A DNA stretch of 64,000 bases. Source: Knoellia sp. Soil729. GTDB taxonomy: Bacteria > Actinomycetota > Actinomycetes > Actinomycetales > Dermatophilaceae. This document shows positions 18,103 through 26,348 of the stretch, one piece after another. Where the stretch lies: assembly GCF_001427985.1 (NCBI RefSeq), contig NZ_LMSA01000001.1, positions 563,629-627,628 on the forward strand, in the 5' to 3' direction. A program made the position numbers and the translations under genes. The notes under the pieces were generated by a model. That model worked only from the letters and a program-made list of their open reading frames with translations. It ran no database searches and was not told the DNA's origin. The stretch's first letter is position 1; the number at the start of each line of letters is the position of its first letter.

Positions 18103-19017
18103 ATGTCCGACTTCGACCCCTTCCGCCCCTTCCTCACGGACTGGGCCACCACGGCTGGTGTGTCGAGACGTGAGCTCGCGGGGCCGGCATACCGGCGTAT
18201 CTTCCACGGGGTCCACATCAGTGCGGCGGTTCCCGACACCCTGGTCGTCCGGGCACGCGCTGCCGTCCTGCGTGCCCCTGCCCACTGCAGGCTGAGCCAC
18301 GAGACGGCGGGCCAGCTGTGGGTGCCGTCGTGGCCCAGCAGCAGCGACGTGCATCTCGCCTTCAGCCGGGACGTGAAGTCGATGGGCGAGGGCATCAAGA
18401 CGCATCGGTTCACCTATGAGATGGAGAAGTGGACTCGGCACGGGCTCCCCGTCACTGGCCCGGCGATGACGTTCATCCACCTCGCTGTGCGGTTCGACCT
18501 CGTTGGCCTCGTCTGTTTCGGCGACCGGTTGGTGGCGCGCGACGCCATCACGCCCGAGGAGCTCGTGTCCGCCGTGGAGGCCTGGGAAGGGCACGGGCGC
18601 CGGGCAGCGACCGCCGCCGCGCGGCTGGTGCGCGCCCGCTCCGAGTCCGTGCCCGAGACCCAGTCCCGCCTGCTCGTCGTCCTTGCCGGGCTGCCCGAGC
18701 CGGTGTGCAACCACCCGTACCTCGTGGGTGGCATCGAGCGATACCGGCTGGACCTGGCCTGGGTCGAGTACAAGGTGGCGTTGGAGTACGACGGGCGGTG
18801 GCACGACGAGCCAGAACAGCGACAAAAGGACGAGGCACGGCGCAAGGAGATGCGCGATGCCGGATGGATCATCATCGTCATCCGCGCGGAGCACCTCTAT
18901 GACTTCCCCGACGAGGTGGTGCGTGAGGTGGCGGACGCCCTGCGACAGCGAGGCTGCCCGGTGAGGGTCCGCGCCACCTACCAGCGCTGGTTCCAACCGC
19001 GCGGGAAGATCGCGTGA
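18103..19017 (+). CDS. DUF559 (VSR-endonuclease-like) domain protein with N-terminal AbiEi-like region
   Basis: The 304-residue protein ends in a DUF559 domain of the PD-(D/E)xK nuclease superfamily: YRLDLAWVEYKVALEYDGRW, followed by an RKDEARRKEMRDAGW-like helix and a VIRAEHLYDF strand. The Asp, Glu and Lys spacing (RLDLAW, ALEYDG) is that of this fold. The first 200 residues (VSRRELAGPAYRRIFHGVH, CRLSHETAGQLW) resemble the winged-helix and fold of actinobacterial proteins often annotated as type IV toxin-antitoxin AbiEi-like. Such genes are common and usually solitary; the cellular role is unknown. ATG 18103 is chosen over GTG 18100; a -10-like CACAGT sits six bases upstream. Confidence 0.82.
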   Translation: MSDFDPFRPFLTDWATTAGVSRRELAGPAYRRIFHGVHISAAVPDTLVVRARAAVLRAPAHCRLSHETAGQLWVPSWPSSSDVHLAFSRDVKSMGEGIKTHRFTYEMEKWTRHGLPVTGPAMTFIHLAVRFDLVGLVCFGDRLVARDAITPEELVSAVEAWEGHGRRAATAAARLVRARSESVPETQSRLLVVLAGLPEPVCNHPYLVGGIERYRLDLAWVEYKVALEYDGRWHDEPEQRQKDEARRKEMRDAGWIIIVIRAEHLYDFPDEVVREVADALRQRGCPVRVRATYQRWFQPRGKIA

Positions 19018-19036
19018 GGTGGTCGGGCGAGCTGCG

Positions 19037-19157
19037 CGGACGGCATACCCGGCGTGTCCGTGCTTTTCGGGGGAATTGGGTGGGATGTGCACGCGGGCGG
19101 GCGGACGGCATACCGGCGTGTCTGGTGCATTTGGGGGGAATTGGGTGAGATGTGCAC
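19037..19157. repeat. Inverted tandem pair of the intergenic repeat (copies 3 and 4)
   Basis: Two copies of the element of 17.3 kb lie here in the opposite orientation, at about 19037-19080 and 19102-19145 (period 65). Each reads CGGACGGCATACC, then CGGCGTGTC, then a variable GTGC segment, then GGGGGAATTGGG, and is followed by TGNGATGTGCACG. The copies differ from each other at several positions, unlike the identical pair at 17.3 kb. They fill the gap between the DUF559 and DUF885 genes, just upstream of the DUF885 promoter. Confidence 0.8.
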
Positions 19158-19174
19158 GAGGTAGCGTCGGGCTG

Positions 19175-20893
19175 GTGACCCAGACCTCCCCCACGTCAGC
19201 GCCCACGTCCGTCCGCACCCCGACCGCCGTCGACGCCATCGCGGAGCGGCACTTCGACGCCGTCGTGCACCACAGCCCCATCGAGGCGACCTACCTCGGG
19301 ATCGACGTGCGCCAGGACGAGCTGGACGACTTCTCCCCAGAGGGCTACGACGCCCGGGCCGAGCTCGCGCGGACCACGCTCGCCGAGCTCGACGGCGCCG
19401 AACCGGTGGACGACATCGACCGGGTGACGATCGCGGCCATGCGCGAGCGCCTGGGCCTCGACCTCGAGATCCACGAGGCCGGACTCAGGCAGTGCGACGT
19501 CAACGTCCTCGCCTCGCCGATGCAGTCGGTGCGTGACGTCTTCGACCTCATGCCCACAGCGACGCCGGAGCACTGGGCGACGATCACCCGGCGCCTGAGG
19601 GCTCTGCCCCCGGCTCTGGAGCAGTGGCGCGCCACGCTGCTCGCCGCCGTCGAGGCCGACCCCACCCACGTCGCGGCCCGCCGCCAGGTCCGGGCCTGCA
19701 TGAGCCAGTGCGACGACCTCGTCAGGGACGACGGCTTCTTCACCACGTTCGTCAGCGGCGCCCGCATCGGCGGCCCCCAAGGCCAACGACTCGACGAGGC
19801 GGCCCAGCGTGACCTCGAGGCCGCAGCGGCGTCGGCCGTCGAGGCCTATGCCGAGCTCAAGACCTTCCTGGGCGAGCAGCTGCTCCACCGCGCCCGCACC
19901 GAGGACGCCGTCGGGCGCGAGCGCTACCAGCGGGCCAGCCGCCTGTTCCTCGGGGCCACGGTCGACCTGGAGGAGACGTACGCCTGGGGGCAGGAGGAGA
20001 CCGCCCGTCTCGACGCCGAGATGCGCCGCACCGCCGAGCGCATCGTCCCCGGCGGCAGCATCACCGACGCGATCGCAGCGCTCGGTGCCGACCCGGCATA
20101 CCAGCTGCAGGGGACCGATGCCCTGCGCGACTGGATGCAGACCAAGGCGGACGAGGTGATGGACCTGCTCGACGGCACCCACTTCGACATCCCCGAGCCC
20201 GTGCGGACGATCGAGTGCAGGATCGCGCCGACCCACACCGGCGGGATCTACTACACGGGCCCGAGCGAGGACTTCACCCGCCCGGGCCGCATGTGGTGGT
20301 CGGTGCCGCGAGGTGTCGAGACGTTCGGGACGTGGAACGAGCTGAGCACCGTCTACCACGAGGGCGTCCCCGGCCACCACCTCCAGGTCGCGCAGACCAC
20401 CTATCGCGCAGAGCTGCTCAACCGCTGGCGCCGGATGCTGTGCTGGGTGAGCGGCCACGGCGAGGGCTGGGCCCTCTATGCCGAGCGGCTGATGGCCGAC
20501 CTCGGCTTCATGGAGGACCCCGGGAACTACCTCGGCTTCCTCAACGCCCAGTCGCTGCGAGCGGCGCGGGTCGTCCTCGACATCGGCATCCACTGCGGCT
20601 TTGAGGCACCGGCCGAGGTGGGCGGCGGCGAGTGGACCTACGACAAGGCGTGGACCTACCTCACCGCACACAACATCGACGACGAGGCCTCGCTGCGCTT
20701 CGAGCTCGACCGCTACCTGGGGTGGCCGGGCCAGGCCCCGAGCTACAAGGTCGGCGAGCGCATCTGGATGCAGCTGCGCGACGACACCGCTGCGCGAGAG
20801 GGCGACTCGTTCGACCCCAAGGCCTTCCACCGTCGTGCGCTCGACGTCGGCTCGGTGGGGCTGGACGTGCTCGTGGAGGCCATGCAGGGCTGA
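19175..20893 (+). CDS. DUF885 family protein (metallopeptidase-like)
   Basis: A 572-residue soluble protein of the DUF885 family, a gluzincin-like group. The zinc motif is HEGVPGHHLQVAQ (about 400), and a second conserved block, GHGEGWALYAERLMADLGF (about 430), supplies the further ligand Glu and catalytic neighbours. RPGRMWWSVP and LRAARVVLDIGIHCG are also typical. Members are thought to be peptidases of uncertain substrate. No signal peptide is visible. GTG 19175 is chosen because TAGCGT and a seven-base spacer precede it (leaderless pattern); the frame stays open upstream through the repeats, but that part is not protein-like. Confidence 0.88.
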   Translation: MTQTSPTSAPTSVRTPTAVDAIAERHFDAVVHHSPIEATYLGIDVRQDELDDFSPEGYDARAELARTTLAELDGAEPVDDIDRVTIAAMRERLGLDLEIHEAGLRQCDVNVLASPMQSVRDVFDLMPTATPEHWATITRRLRALPPALEQWRATLLAAVEADPTHVAARRQVRACMSQCDDLVRDDGFFTTFVSGARIGGPQGQRLDEAAQRDLEAAAASAVEAYAELKTFLGEQLLHRARTEDAVGRERYQRASRLFLGATVDLEETYAWGQEETARLDAEMRRTAERIVPGGSITDAIAALGADPAYQLQGTDALRDWMQTKADEVMDLLDGTHFDIPEPVRTIECRIAPTHTGGIYYTGPSEDFTRPGRMWWSVPRGVETFGTWNELSTVYHEGVPGHHLQVAQTTYRAELLNRWRRMLCWVSGHGEGWALYAERLMADLGFMEDPGNYLGFLNAQSLRAARVVLDIGIHCGFEAPAEVGGGEWTYDKAWTYLTAHNIDDEASLRFELDRYLGWPGQAPSYKVGERIWMQLRDDTAAREGDSFDPKAFHRRALDVGSVGLDVLVEAMQG

Positions 20894-20934
20894 ACCCGGG
20901 TTTCGAGGTCGCCCGCATCCCCGACAATAAGCAC

Positions 20935-22833
20935 GTGACCCTCGCCCTGACCCTCGTCGCCATCGCCCTGACCGTCATCGTCGTGGCGCGCCTGAGCGCC
21001 CCGATCGGACTGCCCGCCCCGATCGCGCTCCTGGTCGTCGGCCTCGTGGCCTCGGTGCTGCCCTTCGTACCGGAGGTGACCCTCGACCCGGAGGTCGTCC
21101 TCCTGGGACTGCTCCCGCCCCTGCTCTACGCCGCCGCCATCGGAACCTCGCTGGTGGACATCAGGGTCAACCGGCTCCCGATCCTGGGGTTGTCGGTCGG
21201 CCTCGTCCTCTTCACCGCCTTCGGCGTCGCCCTCGTCGCCCACTGGCTGCTGCCCATCCCGTTCCCGGTCGCGGTGGCGCTCGGCGCGATCGTGGCACCG
21301 CCCGACGCCGTCGCCGCCACGGCCGTGGCGCGTGGCATCGGCCTGCCGCGCCGCATCACGACGATCCTCGAGGGCGAGTCCCTGCTCAACGACGCCACCG
21401 CGCTCGTGACGCTGCGGACCGCGATCGCCGCCGCCGGACTGGCCACCTCGCACCACGGGTTGGCCTCGCACGGGCCCGTGTCCATCGGTTCGGTGGCACG
21501 TGACTTCGGCCTCGCCGTGGTGGGTGGCGTCGGCGTCGGCTGGCTCGTGTTCATGCTCATCGGGCTCGTCCGCAAGCACCTCACCGAGGCCACCTCGGAC
21601 ACCGCACTGTCCTTCGCGGCGCCCTTCCTGTCCTACCTCCCGGCTGAACAGCTCGGCGCCAGTGGCGTCCTCGCCGTGGTCACGACCGGCCTCCTGCTGG
21701 CCCACAAGTCGCTCATCCTGCAGTCCGCCGCCTCACGACTGAGCGAGCGGGTCAACTGGGCCAGCGTCACCTTCCTCCTCGAGAACACCGTGTTCCTCCT
21801 CATCGGGCTGCAGCTCTCGAGCGAGGTGGCCGACGTGCGGGCGAGCGAGATCTCCCTGGGCCGTGCCGTCGTCGCCGGGCTCGTCGTTCTGGTGTGCGTG
21901 CTGCTGCTGCGACCGCTGTGGATCTTCCCGTTCTCCTGGCTCTCGCACGCCCTGGGACGGGGAGACGGTATGCCGGCCCAGGCCGCCGGCATCGCCGTCA
22001 CCTCCTGGGCGGGCATGCGTGGTGTGGTCACCCTGGCCGCTGCCCTCACCCTGCCCGTGACGACTCCGCAGCGACCCACGCTCGTCCTCATCGCCCTCAT
22101 CGTCACCGTCGGCACGCTCGCCCTGCAGTCCTCGACGCTGCCGGCCCTGGCGCGCGCCCTGGGGGTGCGTGGACCCGACCCGCGTGAGGACGCGCTCCAG
22201 GAGGCGACCGTCGTGCAGGCCGCGACCGGTGCGGGGCTGCGCTCGCTCGACGAGGAGCCCGACCTCGACCCGGTCGTCGCGCAGGAGCTGCGTGAGAATG
22301 CCGAGCTGCGGGTGAACCGCATCTGGGAGCGCCTCGGCACCCTGGGGCCCGGTGAGGCGGAGCCGCCGACCGAGATCCGACGACGGCTGCGCATGGTGAT
22401 GCTCGACGCCGAGCGCCGCGAGCTGGTGCGCATCCGCGACGAGGACGAGGTGGACCACGAGATCCTGTCCAGCGTCATGAGCCAGCTCGACGCCGAGGAG
22501 GCAGCGCTGACGTGGAACATGGCCCGGGCCGCGAAGGTGCGCGACGCCCCGCTGCTGGCTCCCGACCAGGTCCGGACGGCGTGCGAGCACCTCACCGCCG
22601 AGCCCGACTGCGCGGTCCCCTCCAGCGCCGAGGGCTGCGAGGACTGCCTGCGTGAGGGACTGACGTGGGTCCACCTGCGGGTCTGCGTGTCCTGCGGCAA
22701 CGTCGGCTGCTGCGACTCGTCCGAGGGCCGCCATGCCTCGAAGCACTTCGGCGCGTCACAGCACCCGGTGATGCGCTCGCTCGAGCCGGGCGAGGCGTGG
22801 CGCTGGTGCTTCGTCGACGAGGTCCTGGGCTGA
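20935..22833 (+). CDS. CPA1 Na+/H+ antiporter with C-terminal UBP-type zinc finger
   Basis: The 632-residue protein has a transporter domain (about 1-400, some twelve membrane helices) with the CPA1 signature IVAPPDAVAATAVARG and the ion-binding ILEGESLLNDATAL, then a charged cytosolic linker (about 420-540), then a UBP-type zinc finger (about 560-632): CEHLTAE, CEDCLREGL, VCVSCGNVGCC, RHASKHFGASQHP, EPGEAWRWC. The finger is complete in its Cys/His ligands. In eukaryotes this domain binds the free ubiquitin tail; in actinobacteria it also exists alone, with unknown ligand. GTG 20935 is the likely start. The gene overlaps maf by one base and follows DUF885 by 41 bases. Confidence 0.9.
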   Translation: MTLALTLVAIALTVIVVARLSAPIGLPAPIALLVVGLVASVLPFVPEVTLDPEVVLLGLLPPLLYAAAIGTSLVDIRVNRLPILGLSVGLVLFTAFGVALVAHWLLPIPFPVAVALGAIVAPPDAVAATAVARGIGLPRRITTILEGESLLNDATALVTLRTAIAAAGLATSHHGLASHGPVSIGSVARDFGLAVVGGVGVGWLVFMLIGLVRKHLTEATSDTALSFAAPFLSYLPAEQLGASGVLAVVTTGLLLAHKSLILQSAASRLSERVNWASVTFLLENTVFLLIGLQLSSEVADVRASEISLGRAVVAGLVVLVCVLLLRPLWIFPFSWLSHALGRGDGMPAQAAGIAVTSWAGMRGVVTLAAALTLPVTTPQRPTLVLIALIVTVGTLALQSSTLPALARALGVRGPDPREDALQEATVVQAATGAGLRSLDEEPDLDPVVAQELRENAELRVNRIWERLGTLGPGEAEPPTEIRRRLRMVMLDAERRELVRIRDEDEVDHEILSSVMSQLDAEEAALTWNMARAAKVRDAPLLAPDQVRTACEHLTAEPDCAVPSSAEGCEDCLREGLTWVHLRVCVSCGNVGCCDSSEGRHASKHFGASQHPVMRSLEPGEAWRWCFVDEVLG

Positions 22834-23486
22834 TGACCTCCGTGCCACTCGTCCTCGCCTCCGCCTCCCCGGCCCGTCTCGCCACGCTCAGGTCGGCGGG
22901 GGTCGAGCCACTCGTGCAGGTGAGCAGCGTCGACGAGGACGCGGCCCTGGCTGCGGCCGAGGCCATCCACGGTGTCCTGCCCCCCGCCGATGTCGCTCTC
23001 CTGCTCGCCAGGGCCAAGGCGGAGGACGTGGTGCGCGCCCGGGTCGACGCCGACGAGCCCGAGTACCTCGTCCTGGGCTGCGACTCGGTGCTGGAGCTCG
23101 ACGGCGAGGTCCACGGCAAACCCGCCGACGCCGCGCAGGCCACGGCCCGGTGGACCCGGATGAGGGGTGGCTCGGGGGTGCTCCACACCGGCCACTGGCT
23201 CATCGACGACCGCGGCCCGGAGGACGGCGGCACCCGGGGCGTGGTCGGGGCGACGGCGTCGACCACCGTGCACTTCGCGGACCTGGACGACGACGAGATC
23301 GCGGCCTACGTCGCGACGGGGGAGCCACTGCACGTGGCCGGCGCCTTCACGCTGGACGGGCTCGGCGCGCCCTACGTGCGCGCCATCGAGGGCGACCCCT
23401 CCAACGTCGTGGGCGTGTCACTTCCCCTGCTGCGCGAGCTGTTGCGCGACCTCGGCGTGGCTTGGCAGGACCTGCGCGCTCGCTGA
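22833..23486 (+). CDS. maf: Maf-family nucleotide pyrophosphatase
   Basis: Maf proteins hydrolyse dTTP, UTP or modified nucleoside triphosphates to the monophosphates and are linked to cell division control and pool cleaning. The 217 residues show LVLASASPARLATLRSAGV (the SxxR motif), LVLGCDSVLELDGEVHGKPAD (catalytic Asp) and GEPLHVAGAFTLDGLGAPYVRAIEGDPSNVVGVSL spread over the C-terminal third. The ATG overlaps the stop of the antiporter gene (TGATG). In M. tuberculosis maf follows accE; here an antiporter and other genes lie between. Confidence 0.93.
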   Translation: MTSVPLVLASASPARLATLRSAGVEPLVQVSSVDEDAALAAAEAIHGVLPPADVALLLARAKAEDVVRARVDADEPEYLVLGCDSVLELDGEVHGKPADAAQATARWTRMRGGSGVLHTGHWLIDDRGPEDGGTRGVVGATASTTVHFADLDDDEIAAYVATGEPLHVAGAFTLDGLGAPYVRAIEGDPSNVVGVSLPLLRELLRDLGVAWQDLRAR

Positions 23487-23500
23487 GCGTCGGCTGGGGC

Positions 23501-25057
23501 TCAAACCGGAGGTATGCCGCGTCGCTTGGTTGCGAACGTGCGGTCCCGGTGCGCTGCGTAGCGCAGGCGGCGCAGGAGCTCGTCGCGCAGGTCCTCGGGC
23601 TCGACCACCTGGTCGATGACGAGGTCGGCGGCCAGGCGTTCGAGGTCGACGTCCTCCTCGTACTCGGACCGCTTCTGCGCGACGAAGGCGTCGCGCGCCG
23701 CGGCCCCCTCCGCGGCCTCGACCTCGGCGATCTTGTTGGCGTAGACGGCGTTGACCGCTGCCTCGGGTCCCATCACCGCGATGCGGGCGGTGGGCAGCGC
23801 GATGGTCGCGTCCGGGCCGAACCCCGGGCCACCCATGGCATAGAGGCCGGCTCCGTAGGCCTTGCGGACGACGACGCAGAACTGCGGGACCGTGGCGCTC
23901 GACACGGCGGAGACCATCTTGGCGCCGTGGCGGATGATGCCACCGCGCTCCACCTCGAAGCCGATCATGAAGCCGGGGACGTCGGCGAGGTAGACGAGCG
24001 GGATGGAGTAGGCGTCACAGAGCCAGATGAAGCGCGCGGCCTTGTCGGCACTGTCCGTGAAGAGCACGCCGCCCTTGACCATCGAGTTGTTGGCGACGAT
24101 GCCCACGGTCTCGCCGTCCATGCGGCCGAGACCGATGACGAGCTCGGGAGCGAACAGCGCCTTGATCTCGAAGAAGCTGTCGTCGTCGACGAGGCCGTCG
24201 ATGACCTCGTGGACGTCGAAGGGCTGGCTCTCCCGCTCGGGGACGGACGTGCGGGTGAGGGGGGCGGAAGGCGACTCCACGGCATACGAGGGCCCTGGGG
24301 TCCGCCAGTTCTGCGGGACGTAGGAGAAGTAGAGCCGGGCCATCTCGATGGCCTCCGCGTCGTCCTGCACGAGGATGTCGCCGACTCCGGAGACGGTGCA
24401 GTGCATCCGGGCTCCGCCCATCTCCTCGAGTGAGACCCTCTCCCCCACGACCATCTCGGCCATGCGCGGACTGCCGAGGTACATGGACGCGTTGCCCTCG
24501 ACCATGATGAGCAGGTCGGTGAAGCTCGGGATGTACGCGCCGCCGGCGGCCGACGGGCCGAAGAGGCAGCAGATCTGCGGGACCTTGCCGGAGAGGGCGA
24601 CCTGGTTGTGGAAGATCCGGCCGGCGCCGCGGCGGCCGGGGAACATCTCGACCTGGTCGGTGATGCGGGCACCGGCGCTGTCGACGAACCAGAAGACGGG
24701 CAGCTCCTCGCGCAGCGCCATCTCGGTCGCACGCACGATCTTCTCGACAGTGCGAGCACCCCACGACCCGGCCTTCACCGTGGGGTCGTTGGCGATGACG
24801 ATGACGGGCCGGTCGTCCACGGTCCCGCGGCCGGTGACGACCCCGTCGGCCGGCAGGCCCTTGGCGAGGGCGTTGGCGTAGCGGCCGTCCTCGACGAAGC
24901 TGCCCTCGTCGACCAGCAGGGCGATGCGGTCGCGGACATAGAGCTTGCCCTGGGAGGCCAGCTTGGCTGCCGCCTTCTCGGGCGCGGACGCCGACGCCGC
25001 GTGGGCGGCGTCGAGGCGACGACGGACATCGGCGACCTTGGGATCGGACTCGCTCAC
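23501..25057 (-). CDS. Acyl-CoA carboxylase beta subunit, AccD1-like (methylcrotonyl-CoA type)
   Basis: A 518-residue carboxyltransferase. N half: ELPVFWFVDSAGARITDQVEMFPGRRGAGRIFHNQ and CLFGPSAAGGAYIPSFTD (each longer than shown landmarks); C half: LADVPGFMIGFEVERGGIIRHGAKMV and VVRKAYGAGLYAMGG. The ERGGIIRHGAKM form and the RRGAGRIF segment are typical of methylcrotonyl-CoA/AccD1-type subunits of branched-chain amino acid breakdown. It follows an acyl-CoA dehydrogenase gene under a MerR regulator, as in leucine catabolism. GTG 25057 is chosen because GGGAGG lies seven bases upstream; ATG 25063 is in frame. A matching biotin carboxylase gene is not adjacent. Confidence 0.87.
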   Translation of the reverse strand: MSESDPKVADVRRRLDAAHAASASAPEKAAAKLASQGKLYVRDRIALLVDEGSFVEDGRYANALAKGLPADGVVTGRGTVDDRPVIVIANDPTVKAGSWGARTVEKIVRATEMALREELPVFWFVDSAGARITDQVEMFPGRRGAGRIFHNQVALSGKVPQICCLFGPSAAGGAYIPSFTDLLIMVEGNASMYLGSPRMAEMVVGERVSLEEMGGARMHCTVSGVGDILVQDDAEAIEMARLYFSYVPQNWRTPGPSYAVESPSAPLTRTSVPERESQPFDVHEVIDGLVDDDSFFEIKALFAPELVIGLGRMDGETVGIVANNSMVKGGVLFTDSADKAARFIWLCDAYSIPLVYLADVPGFMIGFEVERGGIIRHGAKMVSAVSSATVPQFCVVVRKAYGAGLYAMGGPGFGPDATIALPTARIAVMGPEAAVNAVYANKIAEVEAAEGAAARDAFVAQKRSEYEEDVDLERLAADLVIDQVVEPEDLRDELLRRLRYAAHRDRTFATKRRGIPPV

Positions 25058-25094
25058 CGGCATACCTCCCACTCTGTCAGGGACACGACGGGAC

Positions 25095-26282
25095 TCAGGC
25101 GCCGAGACCGAGGTGGCGTGCGATGAGCATGCGCTGGACCTCGCTCGTGCCCTCGCCGATCTCGAGGATCTTGCCGTCGCGGTAGAAGCGCGCGACGGGG
25201 TACTCCTCCATGAAGCCGTTGCCGCCGAAGATCTGCACGGCGACGCGAGTGGCGGTGACGGCGGCCTCGCTCGAGTAGAGCTTGGCGATCGACGCGGCCT
25301 GCTTGACCTCCTTGACGGAGCGTCGGCCGGCCTCCATCTCGTCCTTGAGCCACGCCGCCTTGTAGGTGAGCAGGCGCGCGGCCTCGACCGACACGGCGAG
25401 GTCGGCGACCTGGAAGGACACGCCCTGGTTGGCGCCGATGGGGCGGCCGAACGCGGTGCGGGTCTTCGCGTAGTCGGTGGACAGCTCGAGCATCGCCTGC
25501 GCCATGCCGAGCGCCAGGGCGGAGATCGCGATGCGCCCGTCGTCGAGCGTCTTGAGGAACTGCTTGAACCCCTGGCCCTGCTCGCCGAGGAGGTTGGCCT
25601 CCGGCACGCGGCAGCCGTCGAAGCTCAGGCCGTGGGTGTCGCTGATGTGCCAGCCGAGCTTGTCGTAGGGCTCCTCGACGGTGAAGCCCGGTGTGCCGGA
25701 GGGGATCATGATCGCGCTGATCTCGGCGTTGCCCTTGTCGTCCGTCCCCGTGCGGGCGGTGACCGTGACGACGGAGGTGATGTCGGTGCCGGAGTTGGTG
25801 ATGAACGCCTTGGACCCGTCGACCACCCACTCGTCACCGTCGCGGACGGCCTTGGTGCGCGTGGCGCCGGCGTCGGAGCCGGCATCGGGCTCGGTCAGGC
25901 CGAAGCCGGCGAGGGTGCGTCCGGCGACGAGGTCGGGCAGCCAGCGCTGCTTCTGCTCGTCGGTGCCGTAGGTGAGGATCGGGTTGATGCCCAGGCCCAC
26001 GCCAGCCGACAGGGTGATGCCGATGGACTGGTCGACGCGACCGAGCTCCTCGATGGCGACGCAGAGGCTGGTGAAGGCGCCACCCTCCTCGGGGTCCAGG
26101 CTGCCGCCGAACTCCTCGGGGACGACGAGCCCGAAGAGGCCGAGGTTCCCCATCTTGGGCACGAGGTCGCTCGGGAAGTGGTGGTCCTTGTCCCACTGCG
26201 CGACGTGGGGAGCGACCTCGCGTTCGGCGAAGTCGCGCACGACCTTACGGAAGTCCTCGTGGTCCTGGCTGAGCTCGAACAT
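25095..26282 (-). CDS. Acyl-CoA dehydrogenase of the MerR-regulated catabolic pair
   Basis: A 395-residue FAD enzyme with all three acyl-CoA dehydrogenase domains: GFGLTEPDAGSDAGATRTKA (about 125), DGSKAFITNSGTDI, KLGWHISDTHGLSFD, and the catalytic base in LEIGEGTSEVQRML (Glu at about 377). The glutamate is at the usual medium/short-chain position, not at the alternative one of classical isovaleryl-CoA dehydrogenase, so the substrate is open. GAGAGGAC precedes ATG 26282. It is divergent from a MerR gene and followed 37 bases on by an AccD1-like gene, a layout seen in leucine or other branched-acid degradation. Confidence 0.9.
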   Translation of the reverse strand: MFELSQDHEDFRKVVRDFAEREVAPHVAQWDKDHHFPSDLVPKMGNLGLFGLVVPEEFGGSLDPEEGGAFTSLCVAIEELGRVDQSIGITLSAGVGLGINPILTYGTDEQKQRWLPDLVAGRTLAGFGLTEPDAGSDAGATRTKAVRDGDEWVVDGSKAFITNSGTDITSVVTVTARTGTDDKGNAEISAIMIPSGTPGFTVEEPYDKLGWHISDTHGLSFDGCRVPEANLLGEQGQGFKQFLKTLDDGRIAISALALGMAQAMLELSTDYAKTRTAFGRPIGANQGVSFQVADLAVSVEAARLLTYKAAWLKDEMEAGRRSVKEVKQAASIAKLYSSEAAVTATRVAVQIFGGNGFMEEYPVARFYRDGKILEIGEGTSEVQRMLIARHLGLGA

Positions 26283-26312
26283 CGATGTCCTCTCGGGGTG
26301 ACGCTGTGGTGC

Positions 26313-26348
26313 TTGACGTTGACGTAAACGTAAAGCAATACTACCTCC
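26313..26348. promoter_or_regulatory. MerR operator and promoter between divergent acyl-CoA dehydrogenase and merR genes
   Basis: Positions 26313-26334 form a 22-bp imperfect dyad (18 of 22 positions symmetric) centred on GACGTAAAC-like half-sites, with the core GTTGACGTAAAC at 26318-26329. For the merR gene, TTGACG at 26313-26318 can serve as -35 and AATACT at 26337-26342 as -10, spacer 18 bases, so the dyad lies in the spacer, as expected for MerR-type control. The GTG of merR follows AATACT by six bases. AT-rich compared with surroundings. Confidence 0.7.

Noticed and set aside
18103-19017. Restriction or type IV toxin-antitoxin system
   Set aside because: The DUF559 protein stands alone, without methylase or AbiEii-type toxin gene nearby; only the domain is claimed.
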